In this document: positions 44,841 to 54,131 of the stretch, in pieces
Layout of the letters: each line of letters begins with the position of its first letter
How positions within the stretch are numbered: the first letter of the stretch is position 1
Assembly: GCF_009741925.1 (NCBI RefSeq)
Contig: NZ_WPCC01000005.1
Span: forward strand, 53,122 to 117,121
Source of the DNA: Natronomonas sp. CBA1123
GTDB lineage: Archaea; Halobacteriota; Halobacteria; Halobacteriales; Haloarculaceae
Direction of reading: 5' to 3'
Length of the DNA: 64,000 nt
The notes under the pieces: generated by a model
Database searches by the model: none
Seen by the model: the letters and a program-made list of their open reading frames with translations, nothing else
What the model was told of the DNA's origin: nothing
Translations under genes and position numbers: made by a program

Positions 44841-45473
44841 TCAACAGACGGGCTTGGGGTCGATGCCCAGCGAATCGAGACTGTCGGCATACTCGGCGTA
44901 GGCGGCGTCGATGGCCTCGCTGGCGGCCATCGCGGCGCGCTCCCAGTCGTCGTCGCTTTCGGACACCTGCTCCAACAGCGCCGTGCCCGCCTCGACCTGT
45001 TCGTCGGTTTCGGCCCGGAGGTCACGGAACGTCTCGGCAGCGGCGTTGTCACCTTCGTTGACGAAGAAGTTGATTACCTGCAGGAGGCTCCGGGAGGCCA
45101 CGAGCGGTCGAGCGACGAGCCCTGCACCGACGCGTGCGGCGGTGTCGTCGAGTCCTCGGAGGTAGTCGTGGAGTGCGTCGGGGGACGGGTCCCCAGCGTC
45201 CATCTCGCCCAGCGCGGACACCTGCTCGGAGTGGTCGCGCTCGGTGTCGGCCGTCTCGGCGAACGCCGCCCGGGCCTCGTCGTCGGCTTCGTCGTCGGCC
45301 CACTCTTCGAAGGTCACCGCGGCGCGGGCCTCCGCGGCGGCGGCGGTTTCGAGCACCGTCTCGCGGTCCAGTGCGGCCCGCGTCGTCGCGACGAGTGCCT
45401 TCTCGGAGCCGAGGCGGTCCAGCGCCGTCTCGTTGTCCGCCCGGACCGCCTCGATGAACTCGGAACTGTCCAT
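44841..45473 (-). CDS. Ferritin-like / rubrerythrin-family protein
   Basis: A 210-aa helical protein. The ferritin-like four-helix core shows EARAAVTFEEW near residue 60 and DTERDHSEQVSAL near residue 85, offering the E and ExxH metal ligands of a di-iron site. No rubredoxin knuckle is present, so it is not full rubrerythrin. The second half (about 110-205) continues as helices. A role in peroxide or iron handling is possible. The ATG at 45473 is chosen over 45497. Confidence 0.72.
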   Translation of the reverse strand: MDSSEFIEAVRADNETALDRLGSEKALVATTRAALDRETVLETAAAAEARAAVTFEEWADDEADDEARAAFAETADTERDHSEQVSALGEMDAGDPSPDALHDYLRGLDDTAARVGAGLVARPLVASRSLLQVINFFVNEGDNAAAETFRDLRAETDEQVEAGTALLEQVSESDDDWERAAMAASEAIDAAYAEYADSLDSLGIDPKPVC

Positions 45474-45557
45474 GCGGCGTGTGGGTGTCCCACGCACAAA
45501 TAACTCCGCGGCGTGCCGGCGGGTCGGTTTATGGCCCCGAAACGCGTAGAGTACGAT

Positions 45558-46706
45558 ATGTCCGACAGTGCGGGTGAAATCGCTCCGGAGGCCCTCGCCG
45601 ACCGCATCGAATCCCGACGGCAGGTCGCTCTCCTCGACGTGCGGAACCGCGAGGAGGTCGACGCCTGGCGAATCGACGGTCCGAGCGTCGAATCGGTCAA
45701 CGTCCCGTACATGAAGTTTCTCGGCGCCCAGGCGACCGGCGGCGTCGAGGAGTTAGTCGACCCCGAGGAGTCCTACGTCGTCGTCTGCCCTCGCGGCGAA
45801 GCCAGCGCCGAAGTCGCGGCGATGCTCACCGACGCCGGCGTCGACGCGGTCAACCTCGCCGGCGGTATGCACGGCTGGGCGCGGGTGTACCGTCGACAGC
45901 GAATTGCCCGCGACGCGACGACGGCGACGGTGTATCAGTACCACCGCCCGGCCAGCGGTTGTCTCGGCTACCTCGTCGTTTCCGGCGAGGAGGCACTCGT
46001 CGTCGACCCGCTGCGGGTGTTCGCCGACCGCTACGCTGCCGATGCGGAAGCCGACGGCGCTTCGGTCGAGCACGTCCTCGATACGCACGTCCACGCCGAC
46101 CACTTCAGCGGACTCCGGCGCGTCGCCGAGGCGACCGGTGCAGCGACACACCTCTCGGAGACGGCGGCCGGCCGCGGTGTCACCTACGAGGTCGAGACGG
46201 TCGCCGACGGAGACCGGATTCACCTCGGCGACCACACAATCGAGGTGCTTTCGACGCCCGGCCACACCACCGGCGCGATGTCGCTTTGCGTCGACGACCT
46301 GCTGTTGTCGGGGGATTCGCTCTTCCTCGACGGCGCTCCACGTCCCGACCTCCAGCAGGGCGACGAGTCCGCCCCGGAGTTCGCCCGAACGCTCCACGAG
46401 ACGCTCACCGAACGCCTTGCGCCGTTGCCCGACGAGACGGTCGTCGCTCCCGGCCACGTCCCACCCGGGACAGAGCCGGCCGACGACGGCACCTACACCG
46501 CACGACTCGGCGACCTCCGCGAACGGCTCGCCGTCTTCGCGGAGTCTCGCAAGGCGTTCGTCGAGCGAGTGCTGGAGTCGATGGGGGCGCCACCCGCGAA
46601 CTTCGAGCGCATCATCGCGGCGAATCTCGGCCGCGAGACCGTCGCCGAGGACGACACCTTCGAGTTGGAACTCGGGCCGAACAACTGCGCCGTGACGGCC
46701 GAATAA
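45558..46706 (+). CDS. Rhodanese-metallo-beta-lactamase fusion (persulfide dioxygenase-like)
   Basis: A 382-aa protein. Residues 1-125 are a rhodanese domain with the active-site loop VVVCPRGEAS. Residues 125-340 are an ETHE1-like metallo-beta-lactamase domain with THVHADHFSG, STPGHTTGAMS and LLLSGDSLFLDG. ETHE1 oxidises glutathione persulfide; a haloarchaeon would more likely use gamma-glutamylcysteine persulfide (inference). The order here, rhodanese first, is the reverse of the bacterial PRF fusion. The ATG at 45558 is chosen; 45531 is possible. Confidence 0.8.
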   Translation: MSDSAGEIAPEALADRIESRRQVALLDVRNREEVDAWRIDGPSVESVNVPYMKFLGAQATGGVEELVDPEESYVVVCPRGEASAEVAAMLTDAGVDAVNLAGGMHGWARVYRRQRIARDATTATVYQYHRPASGCLGYLVVSGEEALVVDPLRVFADRYAADAEADGASVEHVLDTHVHADHFSGLRRVAEATGAATHLSETAAGRGVTYEVETVADGDRIHLGDHTIEVLSTPGHTTGAMSLCVDDLLLSGDSLFLDGAPRPDLQQGDESAPEFARTLHETLTERLAPLPDETVVAPGHVPPGTEPADDGTYTARLGDLRERLAVFAESRKAFVERVLESMGAPPANFERIIAANLGRETVAEDDTFELELGPNNCAVTAE

Positions 46707-46707
46707 C

Positions 46708-49173
46708 TCACTCCTCGCGGCGGTCGGCGTAGGGCGTGCCGGTCACTTCCCGAATCCGCTCTGCGGTCACCGCACCGACGCCCTCCACGTCGAGCAGGTC
46801 GTCTTCCTCGGCGGTCATCACATCCTCGACGCTGCCGAAGTGTTCCAACAGCGCCCGGGCGGTGATAGGCCCGACCTCCGCGATAGAGCCGACGACGTAC
46901 TCCTGCTGTTCGGTCAGCGTCTTGCCGCCCTTCTCGCCGTGGACCGAGACGGTCCGGTCGTCGGTCTCCTGTTCGCGCGTGGCGATAACCTCCAGTAAGT
47001 CGGCGGTCTCGTCGGGGTCCGCAGTCTGCATCACGCTCGCGCCGAAGTCGACTGCGAGCGACGCCAGCGCCCCCCGAATCGCGTTCGGGTGGACGTTGCG
47101 GGCCTCGTACAGTCGGTCGCCCTCGATGATGACGACCGGTCGGGCGTAGTAGCGGGCGGCCGCGCCGACCTGCTCGAACATCGAGCGGTCGCCGCCGACG
47201 AGCGTATCGAGGAAGTCCTCGACGGATTTGCGCTCGACGACCACGCGGTCGGAAAGGACGTAGTCGCCGACTTCGAGCGTCTCCAGTCGCGTCTCGATAC
47301 CGTCCCGCGTCGAGAGGTCCCGGGCGATGTGGGAGTCGAGTTCGCGCTGGTCGGCGACGATTTCGACCGTCTCGCCGTCCGGTTCGGCCGTCGCGACGGT
47401 CCCCTCCGGTTCGGTGTCGTCTTCGTCCTCGCCGTCTTCTTCGCTGTCGGCTACCTCGCCGGCGAAGTCGGTGAGGCCGGCCTGTCCGTCCCCGTCGTCA
47501 GTTGGGTCGGCGGTTTCGGCGTCGGCTTCCGTCCCGCCGTCGCCGTCCTCGCCATCGTCGTCCTCGCCGTCGCCCGCTGAATCCTCGAACTCCGCCAACC
47601 CGGTCTGTTGGGCGATTTCGGACTCGATTTCGCCCTCCATGTTCTTCAGTTTCCGGAGTTCCTCCTCCATCTTCTTCTCCTCGTTGCGGGAAATCCAGAA
47701 GAACGCCTCGTCGCGGGTGTCCTCGGCGAGGAGAACGACCACACGGCCATCGCTGGCGCGGCCGGTACGGCCCTTCCGCTGGATGGAGCGGATACCTTTC
47801 GGGACGGGTTCGTAGAACAACACGAGGTCCACGTCGGGAACGTCCAGTCCCTCCTCGGCGACGCTGGTGGAGACGAGCACCTCGAACTCGCCGTTCCGGA
47901 AGTCGTCGAGGGTCTCCTTCTGTTCTTTCTGGGTCATCCCGTCGGAGCCTTCCTTGTCGCCCTGGCCGACGAACCGCTCGGTGGTGAAGTGCTCGCCGAG
48001 GAACTCCGTCAGCGTCTCGGCGGTGTCCCTGGACTCGGTGAACACGATGACGCGTTCGCCGTCCTCGATGCCCAGCGTCTGGGCCAGGAGGATGCGCGTC
48101 CGCCGGAACTTCGGATGGAGGTCCTCGAAGGCCTCGGCTTTCCGCATCGCGTTTTTCACCTTTGGCTCGCTCACGAACCGCTGACTCGCTTTCGAGGCGC
48201 CCGAAGAGCGGGCGGCGTCCCGCTGGCGCTCGAAGTACCGGCGCAGCGATTCGACGCTCTGTGTCTCGACTAACTCGACGGCCCGCCGGAGTTTCATTAT
48301 CTCGGCGTGGGCGGACATCCCTTTGTAGCCGTCACCGTCGTCGTTGTGGATGAGGTCCTGCAGTTTCGCCCGGATGGCGTTCAACTGCGTTTGTGACATA
48401 CTCGGGTCCGTCGAGTTCGTGACGCCGAGTTGTTTGAGTTTCTCCAGTCGCTCCGAAATCACCTCGTTGAGCGCGTCCCGAATCTCGATGACCGTCTCGG
48501 GGAGTTCGACGCGCTCCCACTCCACGCTGGTGTCGTGGGTGTGTTCGGCCACGTCGGCGTCGTCTTCGGTCATCACCGCCACCTCCCGCAGTCCGAGGTT
48601 GTCACAGACGGTGAGGATTTCCTCCTTGTCGCCGCCCGGCGAAGCGCTCATCCCCGTGACGAGCGGGTTCTCGGCGTCCTCGTGGTAGCGTTCGGCGATG
48701 TAGTTGTAGGCGTAGCCGCCGGTGGCGCGGTGGCACTCGTCGAAGGTGATGTGTGTCACGTCGGCCAGCGAGACGCGGTTGCCGACGAGATCGTTCTCGA
48801 CGACCTGCGGGGTCGCACAGACCACTTTCGCCGATTCCCACAACTCGGCGCGGTCGTCGGGCCGTACGTCTCCGGTGAAGACGACCACTTCTTCGTCGTC
48901 GACGGCCAGTGCCTCCCGGTAGAAGTCGGCGTGCTGTTGGACGAGCGGTTTCGTCGGCGCGAGCAACAGGGACTTACCGCCGTGGTCGGCCAGCCGCTCG
49001 GCGGTGACGAGCAGGCTCACGGCCGTCTTGCCGAGTCCCGTCGGCAGACAGACGAGGGTGTGGTCGCGGGTCGCGGTGTCGGCCAGCCGGAGCTGGTAGC
49101 GTCGCTTCTCGAGGAGGCCGTCTTCGAGCATCGGCCCCTCGATGTACTCCGTGCCGTCCGTCGCTGTCGCCAT
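46708..49173 (-). CDS. hef: Hef-type helicase-nuclease (FANCM/XPF-like)
   Basis: An 821-aa protein. The SF2 helicase domain covers about residues 20-500 with Walker A LPTGLGKTAVS, the DEAH-type box as FDECHRATGG, SASPGGDKE, and motif VI QRKGRTGRAS. A disordered, very acidic linker (about 535-610) leads to an ERCC4 nuclease with VVVERKSVEDFLDTLVGGD, then two C-terminal helix-hairpin-helix motifs (VGSIAEVGPITARALLEHFG, LLDVEGVGAVTAERI). All catalytic motifs of both halves are intact. Hef acts at stalled and forked DNA in haloarchaea. Convergent with the persulfide dioxygenase gene, one base apart. Confidence 0.92.
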   Translation of the reverse strand: MATATDGTEYIEGPMLEDGLLEKRRYQLRLADTATRDHTLVCLPTGLGKTAVSLLVTAERLADHGGKSLLLAPTKPLVQQHADFYREALAVDDEEVVVFTGDVRPDDRAELWESAKVVCATPQVVENDLVGNRVSLADVTHITFDECHRATGGYAYNYIAERYHEDAENPLVTGMSASPGGDKEEILTVCDNLGLREVAVMTEDDADVAEHTHDTSVEWERVELPETVIEIRDALNEVISERLEKLKQLGVTNSTDPSMSQTQLNAIRAKLQDLIHNDDGDGYKGMSAHAEIMKLRRAVELVETQSVESLRRYFERQRDAARSSGASKASQRFVSEPKVKNAMRKAEAFEDLHPKFRRTRILLAQTLGIEDGERVIVFTESRDTAETLTEFLGEHFTTERFVGQGDKEGSDGMTQKEQKETLDDFRNGEFEVLVSTSVAEEGLDVPDVDLVLFYEPVPKGIRSIQRKGRTGRASDGRVVVLLAEDTRDEAFFWISRNEEKKMEEELRKLKNMEGEIESEIAQQTGLAEFEDSAGDGEDDDGEDGDGGTEADAETADPTDDGDGQAGLTDFAGEVADSEEDGEDEDDTEPEGTVATAEPDGETVEIVADQRELDSHIARDLSTRDGIETRLETLEVGDYVLSDRVVVERKSVEDFLDTLVGGDRSMFEQVGAAARYYARPVVIIEGDRLYEARNVHPNAIRGALASLAVDFGASVMQTADPDETADLLEVIATREQETDDRTVSVHGEKGGKTLTEQQEYVVGSIAEVGPITARALLEHFGSVEDVMTAEEDDLLDVEGVGAVTAERIREVTGTPYADRREE

Positions 49174-49285
49174 CTACCCCGGAGTTCGTCGTTTCGGCGG
49201 ATAAGGGTTCGGCCAGCGGGGTGAAAGTGGTCTCCGCCCGCTATCGAGTGAAACGTGATACCTCTTACCAGGGAAAATCCGACGG

Positions 49286-49291
49286 TTTAAA
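49286..49291 (+). promoter_or_regulatory. eIF1A promoter TATA box
   Basis: TTTAAA 24-29 bases before the GTG at 49315; predicts a leaderless transcript beginning with GTG. Confidence 0.6.
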
Positions 49292-49314
49292 CGTTCAGAG
49301 GGTCTATTTATATT

Positions 49315-49599
49315 GTGACAGAAGAGACACAACGGAAGAACCTCCGGATGCCGGGGGAAGACGAGATGTTCGCCGTCGTAACCGAGATGCTGGGTGGCCG
49401 CCGCGTGCGCCTCCGGTGTAACGACGGCAAGGAGCGAATGGGCCGAATCCCCGGCCGCATGCGCTTCCGGACGTGGGTCAACAAGGACGACGTCGTTCTC
49501 ATCGAACCGTGGTCGTTCCAGGACGAGAAGGCGGACGTCGAATGGCGGTACGACGGGCAGGACGCCGCCCAACTGCGTCGCGAAGGCCACATCGACTGA
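49315..49599 (+). CDS. eif1A: Translation initiation factor eIF1A
   Basis: A 94-aa S1/OB-fold factor that binds the small ribosomal subunit A-site during initiation. The core reads [18 protein letters not shown], then [19 protein letters not shown], and [16 protein letters not shown] near the end, typical of archaeal aIF1A. The start is GTG, read leaderlessly after TTTAAA. It is divergent from hef. Confidence 0.95.
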   Translation: MTEETQRKNLRMPGEDEMFAVVTEMLGGRRVRLRCNDGKERMGRIPGRMRFRTWVNKDDVVLIEPWSFQDEKADVEWRYDGQDAAQLRREGHID

Positions 49600-49662
49600 A
49601 TTTTCGACTCGGCGTGCCCGCGCCGGATGTTTCGACCCGACGATACGCCGCCGCCCGAGCGG

Positions 49663-50871
49663 TTAGTCCGCGCCGGAGGAGGCCGGCTTTTCGCTGACGA
49701 CCAACCGCTCGAACAGCCCGGCGTACTGCATGAACAGCGTCCCGAGGATACTCATCACGAGGACGTAGCCGACCGCCACCGAGGGAATCGTTTCGCTTAA
49801 CACGACCGAACCGCCGGAGCCGGCCGCGAGCGCCGCGATGATGAGCGAGAACTCCCCGCGAGTGACCATTCCACAGCCGACACGGATGCTACGGCGGTCG
49901 TCGAGTCCGTAGATACGGCCGCTGAGAAAGCCCGTCAGGAGTTTCGTCGGCGTCGTCGCGACGACTAACAGGACGAGGAGGCCAGCAATCGCCACGCTCC
50001 CGAAGACTGTCGGGTCGGTGTTGAGCCCTATCCAGAAGAAGAAGACCGCCGCGAACACGTCACGAAGGGGGATGAGTCGCCGTTCGAGGTCGTGGAGGTG
50101 GTCGGTCCCCGAAAAGCCCATGCCGATGAAGAAGGCGGCGACGGCCTCGCTGACGCCCAAAGCGAGCGCGCCGCCGGCGACGAGGACGGTGATGGCGACG
50201 GCGCGGATGACGAACATCTCCTGGGAATCGACGTCGAGGAACGCTTCGAAGTACGCCGACCCGAAGTAGACCGCGACCACGAGGACTGTCAGAAAGCCCA
50301 TCGCGATTGCGACCTGCTGAAGCACCTCGATGAACGTCCCACCGCCGAGTATCACCGCCGACAGCACGGCGAGGTAGAACGCGATGAACAGGTCCTCGAA
50401 GACGAGCGTCCCGAGCATCGGCTGGGCCTCGTCGTTTGCAATCCACCCCAAATCGATGAGCGATTTCGTGATGACGGCCGACGAGGAGATGTAGACAATG
50501 CCGCCGAGGACGAACGCCTCCAAGAGTGACCACCCCAACGCGAGGCCGATGGCGACGCCGATGGGGAGGTTGACCGCGAGGTCGAGCGCCCCGGCTTTGC
50601 CGATGTTTTCTTTGGATTCGAGCAGTCGGTCGAGGCTGAACTCCAAGCCGAGAAAGAACAAAAGGAAGACGATACCGAACTCGGCCAGCAGCGTGATGAA
50701 CTCCTGATCCTGCAGGGCCGGCAGGCCCAACTCGCCGAAAACGTAGGGACTCACGAGTACCCCCGAGACGACGTAAAACGGGATGACCGACAGGTCGATT
50801 CGGTGTGCGACCGCCCCGGCGACGGCGAGGACGCTGAACATCACCCCCGCCTCGAACAACAGCGCCGCCAT
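49663..50871 (-). CDS. Cation:proton antiporter (CPA2/KefB-like)
   Basis: A 402-aa membrane protein with about twelve hydrophobic segments. The CPA2 core contains GIVFLLFFLGLEFSLDRL, a Ser-rich discontinuous helix YISSSAVITKSL, and TKLLTGFLSG near residue 320. It exports K+ or Na+ in exchange for H+. No RCK domain is attached; instead a separate TrkA-C gene lies one base upstream. The ATG at 50871 is chosen because the longer frame overlaps that gene. Confidence 0.87.
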   Translation of the reverse strand: MAALLFEAGVMFSVLAVAGAVAHRIDLSVIPFYVVSGVLVSPYVFGELGLPALQDQEFITLLAEFGIVFLLFFLGLEFSLDRLLESKENIGKAGALDLAVNLPIGVAIGLALGWSLLEAFVLGGIVYISSSAVITKSLIDLGWIANDEAQPMLGTLVFEDLFIAFYLAVLSAVILGGGTFIEVLQQVAIAMGFLTVLVVAVYFGSAYFEAFLDVDSQEMFVIRAVAITVLVAGGALALGVSEAVAAFFIGMGFSGTDHLHDLERRLIPLRDVFAAVFFFWIGLNTDPTVFGSVAIAGLLVLLVVATTPTKLLTGFLSGRIYGLDDRRSIRVGCGMVTRGEFSLIIAALAAGSGGSVVLSETIPSVAVGYVLVMSILGTLFMQYAGLFERLVVSEKPASSGAD

Positions 50872-50872
50872 C

Positions 50873-51418
50873 TCAGGCGTCCGTGTCGTCGTCCGCTGGC
50901 TCGTCGACCGCCTGTGCGGCCTCCTTTTGGGGGTCGTCCGTCCCGGCGGCCAACCGCTCGACGCGGTCACAGGCGTCGCGGGCGCCGATAATGACCAGCG
51001 TATCGCCTGCCCGGATGGTGGTGTCAGCACCGGGGTTCGACTCCGTTTCGTCGTCGCGCTGAATGGCGACGACGGAGGTGCCGGTCGTCTCCCGGAAGTC
51101 CACCTCCGCGAGCGTCTTGCCGACCAGTTCGGACCCTTCGACGACGTTTACCCACTCGAACAGCGTGTCCTCGTCGAGCATCGTCTCGGTCGTCTCGGTG
51201 GCGACGGGCTGGAAGTACGCGCCCTCCAGAATCGTCCCCACCTGTCGAGCCAGTCGGTCCGAGAGTTCGAACAGTTTCTCGGAGTCTTCATCGCCGCGTC
51301 GGCGGAACACCTCCCGCTTGCCGGTGTTGTGCGTGACGACAACGAGCTGTTCGCCGTCGTCGATTTCGATTTCGAACTTCTTGCCGACGCCCGGCAAGTC
51401 CGACTCGTAGACGGTCAT
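50873..51418 (-). CDS. TrkA-C domain regulator of the adjacent antiporter (KhtT-like)
   Basis: A 181-aa protein. The N-terminal domain (about 1-65) starts MTVYESDLPGVGKKFEIEID and resembles KhtT. A TrkA-C/RCK-C domain covers about residues 80-160 (SELVGKTLAEVDFRETTGTS, then IRAGDTLVIIGARD). The gene pair matches bacterial KhtT-KhtU, where the regulator gates a K+/H+ antiporter in response to ligands such as nucleotides. The tail is acidic and disordered. TTTTAT near 51442-51447 gives a leaderless start at 51418. Confidence 0.82.
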   Translation of the reverse strand: MTVYESDLPGVGKKFEIEIDDGEQLVVVTHNTGKREVFRRRGDEDSEKLFELSDRLARQVGTILEGAYFQPVATETTETMLDEDTLFEWVNVVEGSELVGKTLAEVDFRETTGTSVVAIQRDDETESNPGADTTIRAGDTLVIIGARDACDRVERLAAGTDDPQKEAAQAVDEPADDDTDA

Positions 51419-51466
51419 ACGCGGTCGTCGGTCCGTGGTCAATAAAAGGTGTAGGTCGGACCAGTC

Positions 51467-53203
51467 CTATAGTTCCGACAGGGTCGCGCCGCCAACCAAC
51501 TGCCGCAGTGCGCCGGGTAACTCGTCGACGGCGACGCGGGTCTGGTCGGTCGAATCGCGCTCCCGGACCGTCACCGTGCCGTCCTCCAGCGTCTCGTAGT
51601 CGACGGTGACGCAGTACGGCGTGCCGACCTCGTCCTGTCGGCGGTACCGACGACCGATGTTGCCGGTGTCGTCGTAGGCGACCTCGAAGCCGTTCTCCCT
51701 GAGTTCGTGGGCCAACTCCTCGGCGCGGTCGTCGAGGCCGTCCTTCGTCATCAGCGGGAACACCGCGACCGTCGTCGGCGCGATGTCGGCGGGTAAATCG
51801 AGGAACGCCCGCTGTTCGCCGTCGACCTCGTCGGTGCCGTGGCGGTGGATGAGGACGCTGTAGACGAGGCGGCCGACACCGAAGGAGGGTTCGACGACGT
51901 GCGGCGTGATGTGCTCGCCGGCTTCGGTCTGTTCCTCGACCGAAAAGCCGGTCTTTTCGACGGGGACGGTGTAGGACTCGCCGTCGACCTCGACGGTGAC
52001 TTCCTCGCCGTCGAACGCCGAGCGGTCCCGACCCGCAAGCGACTCCAGGGCGTCGGCCACGTCGCCCGCCGCACCGCCGAACTCGGGGCCGAGATAGCTC
52101 ATGTCGGGGTCGACCGTCGCCCGCTCGACGGTCTTCGGTTCGTCGTACTGCCGGAACAGCGTGAAGTCCTCGCCGGAGTACTCGCCGTGTTTCGAGAGGT
52201 CGTAATCCGAGCGGTAGGCGAAGCCGGTCACCTCGACCCAGTTGCCGCCGAGTTCGGTTTCGGCGTCCCAGCAGTCGGCGGCGTAGTGTGCTCGCTCGCC
52301 GGAGAGGTGCTGGCGGTAGCGGAACCGGTCCATGTCGATGCCGATTCGCTCGTAGAAGTCCATCGCCCGGCCGAGATAGTAGGCGACCCACTCGCTGCCG
52401 ATGACGCCCTCCTCGACGGCTTCACCGACGGTGTAGGTCTCGACGCCGCCGTCGTCGGCGTTCTGTGATTCGGCGGAGTACAGCGGCACCTCGACGTCCG
52501 CGACGCGCTCCAGCGGCGGGTCGTCGGTTTCGGGGTCGATGAAGTGCTCCAACTCGGCTTGGGTGAACTCCCGAACGCGGACGAGTGCCCGCCGCGGCGA
52601 AATCTCGTTGCGGTAAGCGCGACCGATTTGGGCGACGCCGAACGGCAACTGATTGCGCGCGTACTCCTTCAGTCGGGGGAACTCCACGAAGATGCCCTGT
52701 GCCGTCTCGGGCCGGAGGTATCCCGGCGAGGACGACCCGGGGCCGATATTCGTGCCGAACATGAGGTTGAACTCCTCGACGTCCGTATCGGCCAGCGACG
52801 CGCCACAGGAGGGACACTCGATGCCGTGGTCGGCGATGAGTTCGGCGACCTCCTCGGGTTCGTACGCTTCGGCGTCCTCAATGTCTTCGACGGCGTCCTC
52901 GACGAGGTGGTCGGCGCGGTGGGTCGCACCGCACTCCACACACTCGATTATCATGTCGTCGAAGCCGTCAAGGTGGCCGGAGGCCTCGAAGACGGCCTCG
53001 GGCATCACGGTCGGCGCCTCCAACTCCATGTGACCCTCCTCGCGGACGAAGATGTCCCGCCAGGTGTCCTCGAGGTTGCGCTTCAGCGCCGCGCCCTCCG
53101 GACCGTAGGTGTAGAAACCGGCCGTACCGCCGTAGGCCTCGTTCGACGGGAAGAAGAAGCCACGACGCTTTGCCAGTTCGGCGAGGTCGTCCAACTCGGT
53201 CAT
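51467..53203 (-). CDS. glyS: Glycyl-tRNA synthetase (class II, dimeric type)
   Basis: A 578-aa synthetase. The N-terminal block FFFPSNEAYGGTAGFYTYGP, motif 2 region with LRPETAQGIFVEFPRL and YRNEISPRRALVRVREFTQ, and motif 3 FGVGRLVYSVLIHRHG are all visible. CPSCGASL and CVECGATH give a zinc-type insertion. The anticodon-binding domain is at the end (VAVFPLMTKDGL). The ATG at 53203 overlaps the stop of the CBS-domain gene as ATGA, so the long upstream frame is not used. Confidence 0.93.
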   Translation of the reverse strand: MTELDDLAELAKRRGFFFPSNEAYGGTAGFYTYGPEGAALKRNLEDTWRDIFVREEGHMELEAPTVMPEAVFEASGHLDGFDDMIIECVECGATHRADHLVEDAVEDIEDAEAYEPEEVAELIADHGIECPSCGASLADTDVEEFNLMFGTNIGPGSSSPGYLRPETAQGIFVEFPRLKEYARNQLPFGVAQIGRAYRNEISPRRALVRVREFTQAELEHFIDPETDDPPLERVADVEVPLYSAESQNADDGGVETYTVGEAVEEGVIGSEWVAYYLGRAMDFYERIGIDMDRFRYRQHLSGERAHYAADCWDAETELGGNWVEVTGFAYRSDYDLSKHGEYSGEDFTLFRQYDEPKTVERATVDPDMSYLGPEFGGAAGDVADALESLAGRDRSAFDGEEVTVEVDGESYTVPVEKTGFSVEEQTEAGEHITPHVVEPSFGVGRLVYSVLIHRHGTDEVDGEQRAFLDLPADIAPTTVAVFPLMTKDGLDDRAEELAHELRENGFEVAYDDTGNIGRRYRRQDEVGTPYCVTVDYETLEDGTVTVRERDSTDQTRVAVDELPGALRQLVGGATLSEL

Positions 53204-54051
53204 ACGAGCGCCTCCAGGAGGTCGACGTCCCGGACGACGCCCACCAGTTCGTCGCCGGAGACGAGCGGAATCTGCTCGATATCGTTGGAAATCATCAGTT
53301 GGGCAGCCTCTCGTGCCGTCTTCGTCCGGGAGACGGTGACGAGGTCGGCGGTCATGTACTCCGAGACGGGGTCGGAGGGAATCTCGACGTTCAGCGTCGG
53401 CACCGCGCGGCTCCCGACGGCCTTGATGCCCTCCCACATCCACTCGTCGTCCTGATTGGCGACGGCGTCACCGGGGTCGGTCTCCCCTTGGACGACGCGT
53501 GCGACCTCGATGACGTCGACCTCGGTGAGCATCCCGCTGAGCGCACCCGAATCGTCCAACACGACGGCGTAGGGCACGTCGGCGTAGGAGAGTTCTCGCT
53601 CGGCGACGGTCAGGGGAGTGCCCTCGTAGACGGTGTTTACTTCACGGGTCGCGAGGCCGCCGACGGTGGTGTCGCCGTCCTCCTCGCCCTCGGCGATGGC
53701 CCGGACGATGTCGGTGACGGTGACGATGCCGACCAACTCGCCGTCGTCGACGACGGGGACGCGCCGCTCGCCGGAGTCGACGACCAACTCGGCCACCTCG
53801 GTCAGCGTCGCCGACGACCCGATGGTCGGCACCTCTCGAACCAGAATCGCCAACTGGTCTTCGTCGGGCTGTTCGATGAGCGACTCCCGCGTGACGAGTC
53901 CCCGAAACACCTCGCCATCGTCGGTCGATTTGATAATCGGGACCGACGAGAATCCGCGGTCCTGGAGGTACTCCAGAACGTCCTCTCGGGTACCGGGGAT
54001 TTCGACGGTCACGACCTCCGACCGGGGCGTCATCGCGTCAGCAACGTTCAT
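53200..54051 (-). CDS. Four-CBS-domain protein
   Basis: A 283-aa protein of four CBS motifs arranged as two Bateman pairs (about 1-60, 65-120, 125-200, 215-283), with repeated endings such as SVPIIKSTDDGEVFRGLVT, RVPVVDDGELVGIVTVTDI and QIPLVSGDELVGVVRDVDLL. CBS pairs bind adenine nucleotides and report energy state. It overlaps glyS by ATGA, so expression of the synthetase is tied to it. The ATG at 54051 is preferred; the longer frame upstream is an artefact of the frameshifted neighbour. Confidence 0.85.
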   Translation of the reverse strand: MNVADAMTPRSEVVTVEIPGTREDVLEYLQDRGFSSVPIIKSTDDGEVFRGLVTRESLIEQPDEDQLAILVREVPTIGSSATLTEVAELVVDSGERRVPVVDDGELVGIVTVTDIVRAIAEGEEDGDTTVGGLATREVNTVYEGTPLTVAERELSYADVPYAVVLDDSGALSGMLTEVDVIEVARVVQGETDPGDAVANQDDEWMWEGIKAVGSRAVPTLNVEIPSDPVSEYMTADLVTVSRTKTAREAAQLMISNDIEQIPLVSGDELVGVVRDVDLLEALV

Positions 54052-54131
54052 ACCCACGGAGTATCCGCGCCTTCGTACTAAGTCCACCGACACCGATTCG
54101 TGCCCGTCGGCCGCTCGCGGAGGTGTCTTCT

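Noticed and set aside
53204..53443. 80-residue extension of glycyl-tRNA synthetase
   Set aside because: Composition is Arg/Pro-rich shadow of the CBS gene, and the family N-terminus begins at 53203.
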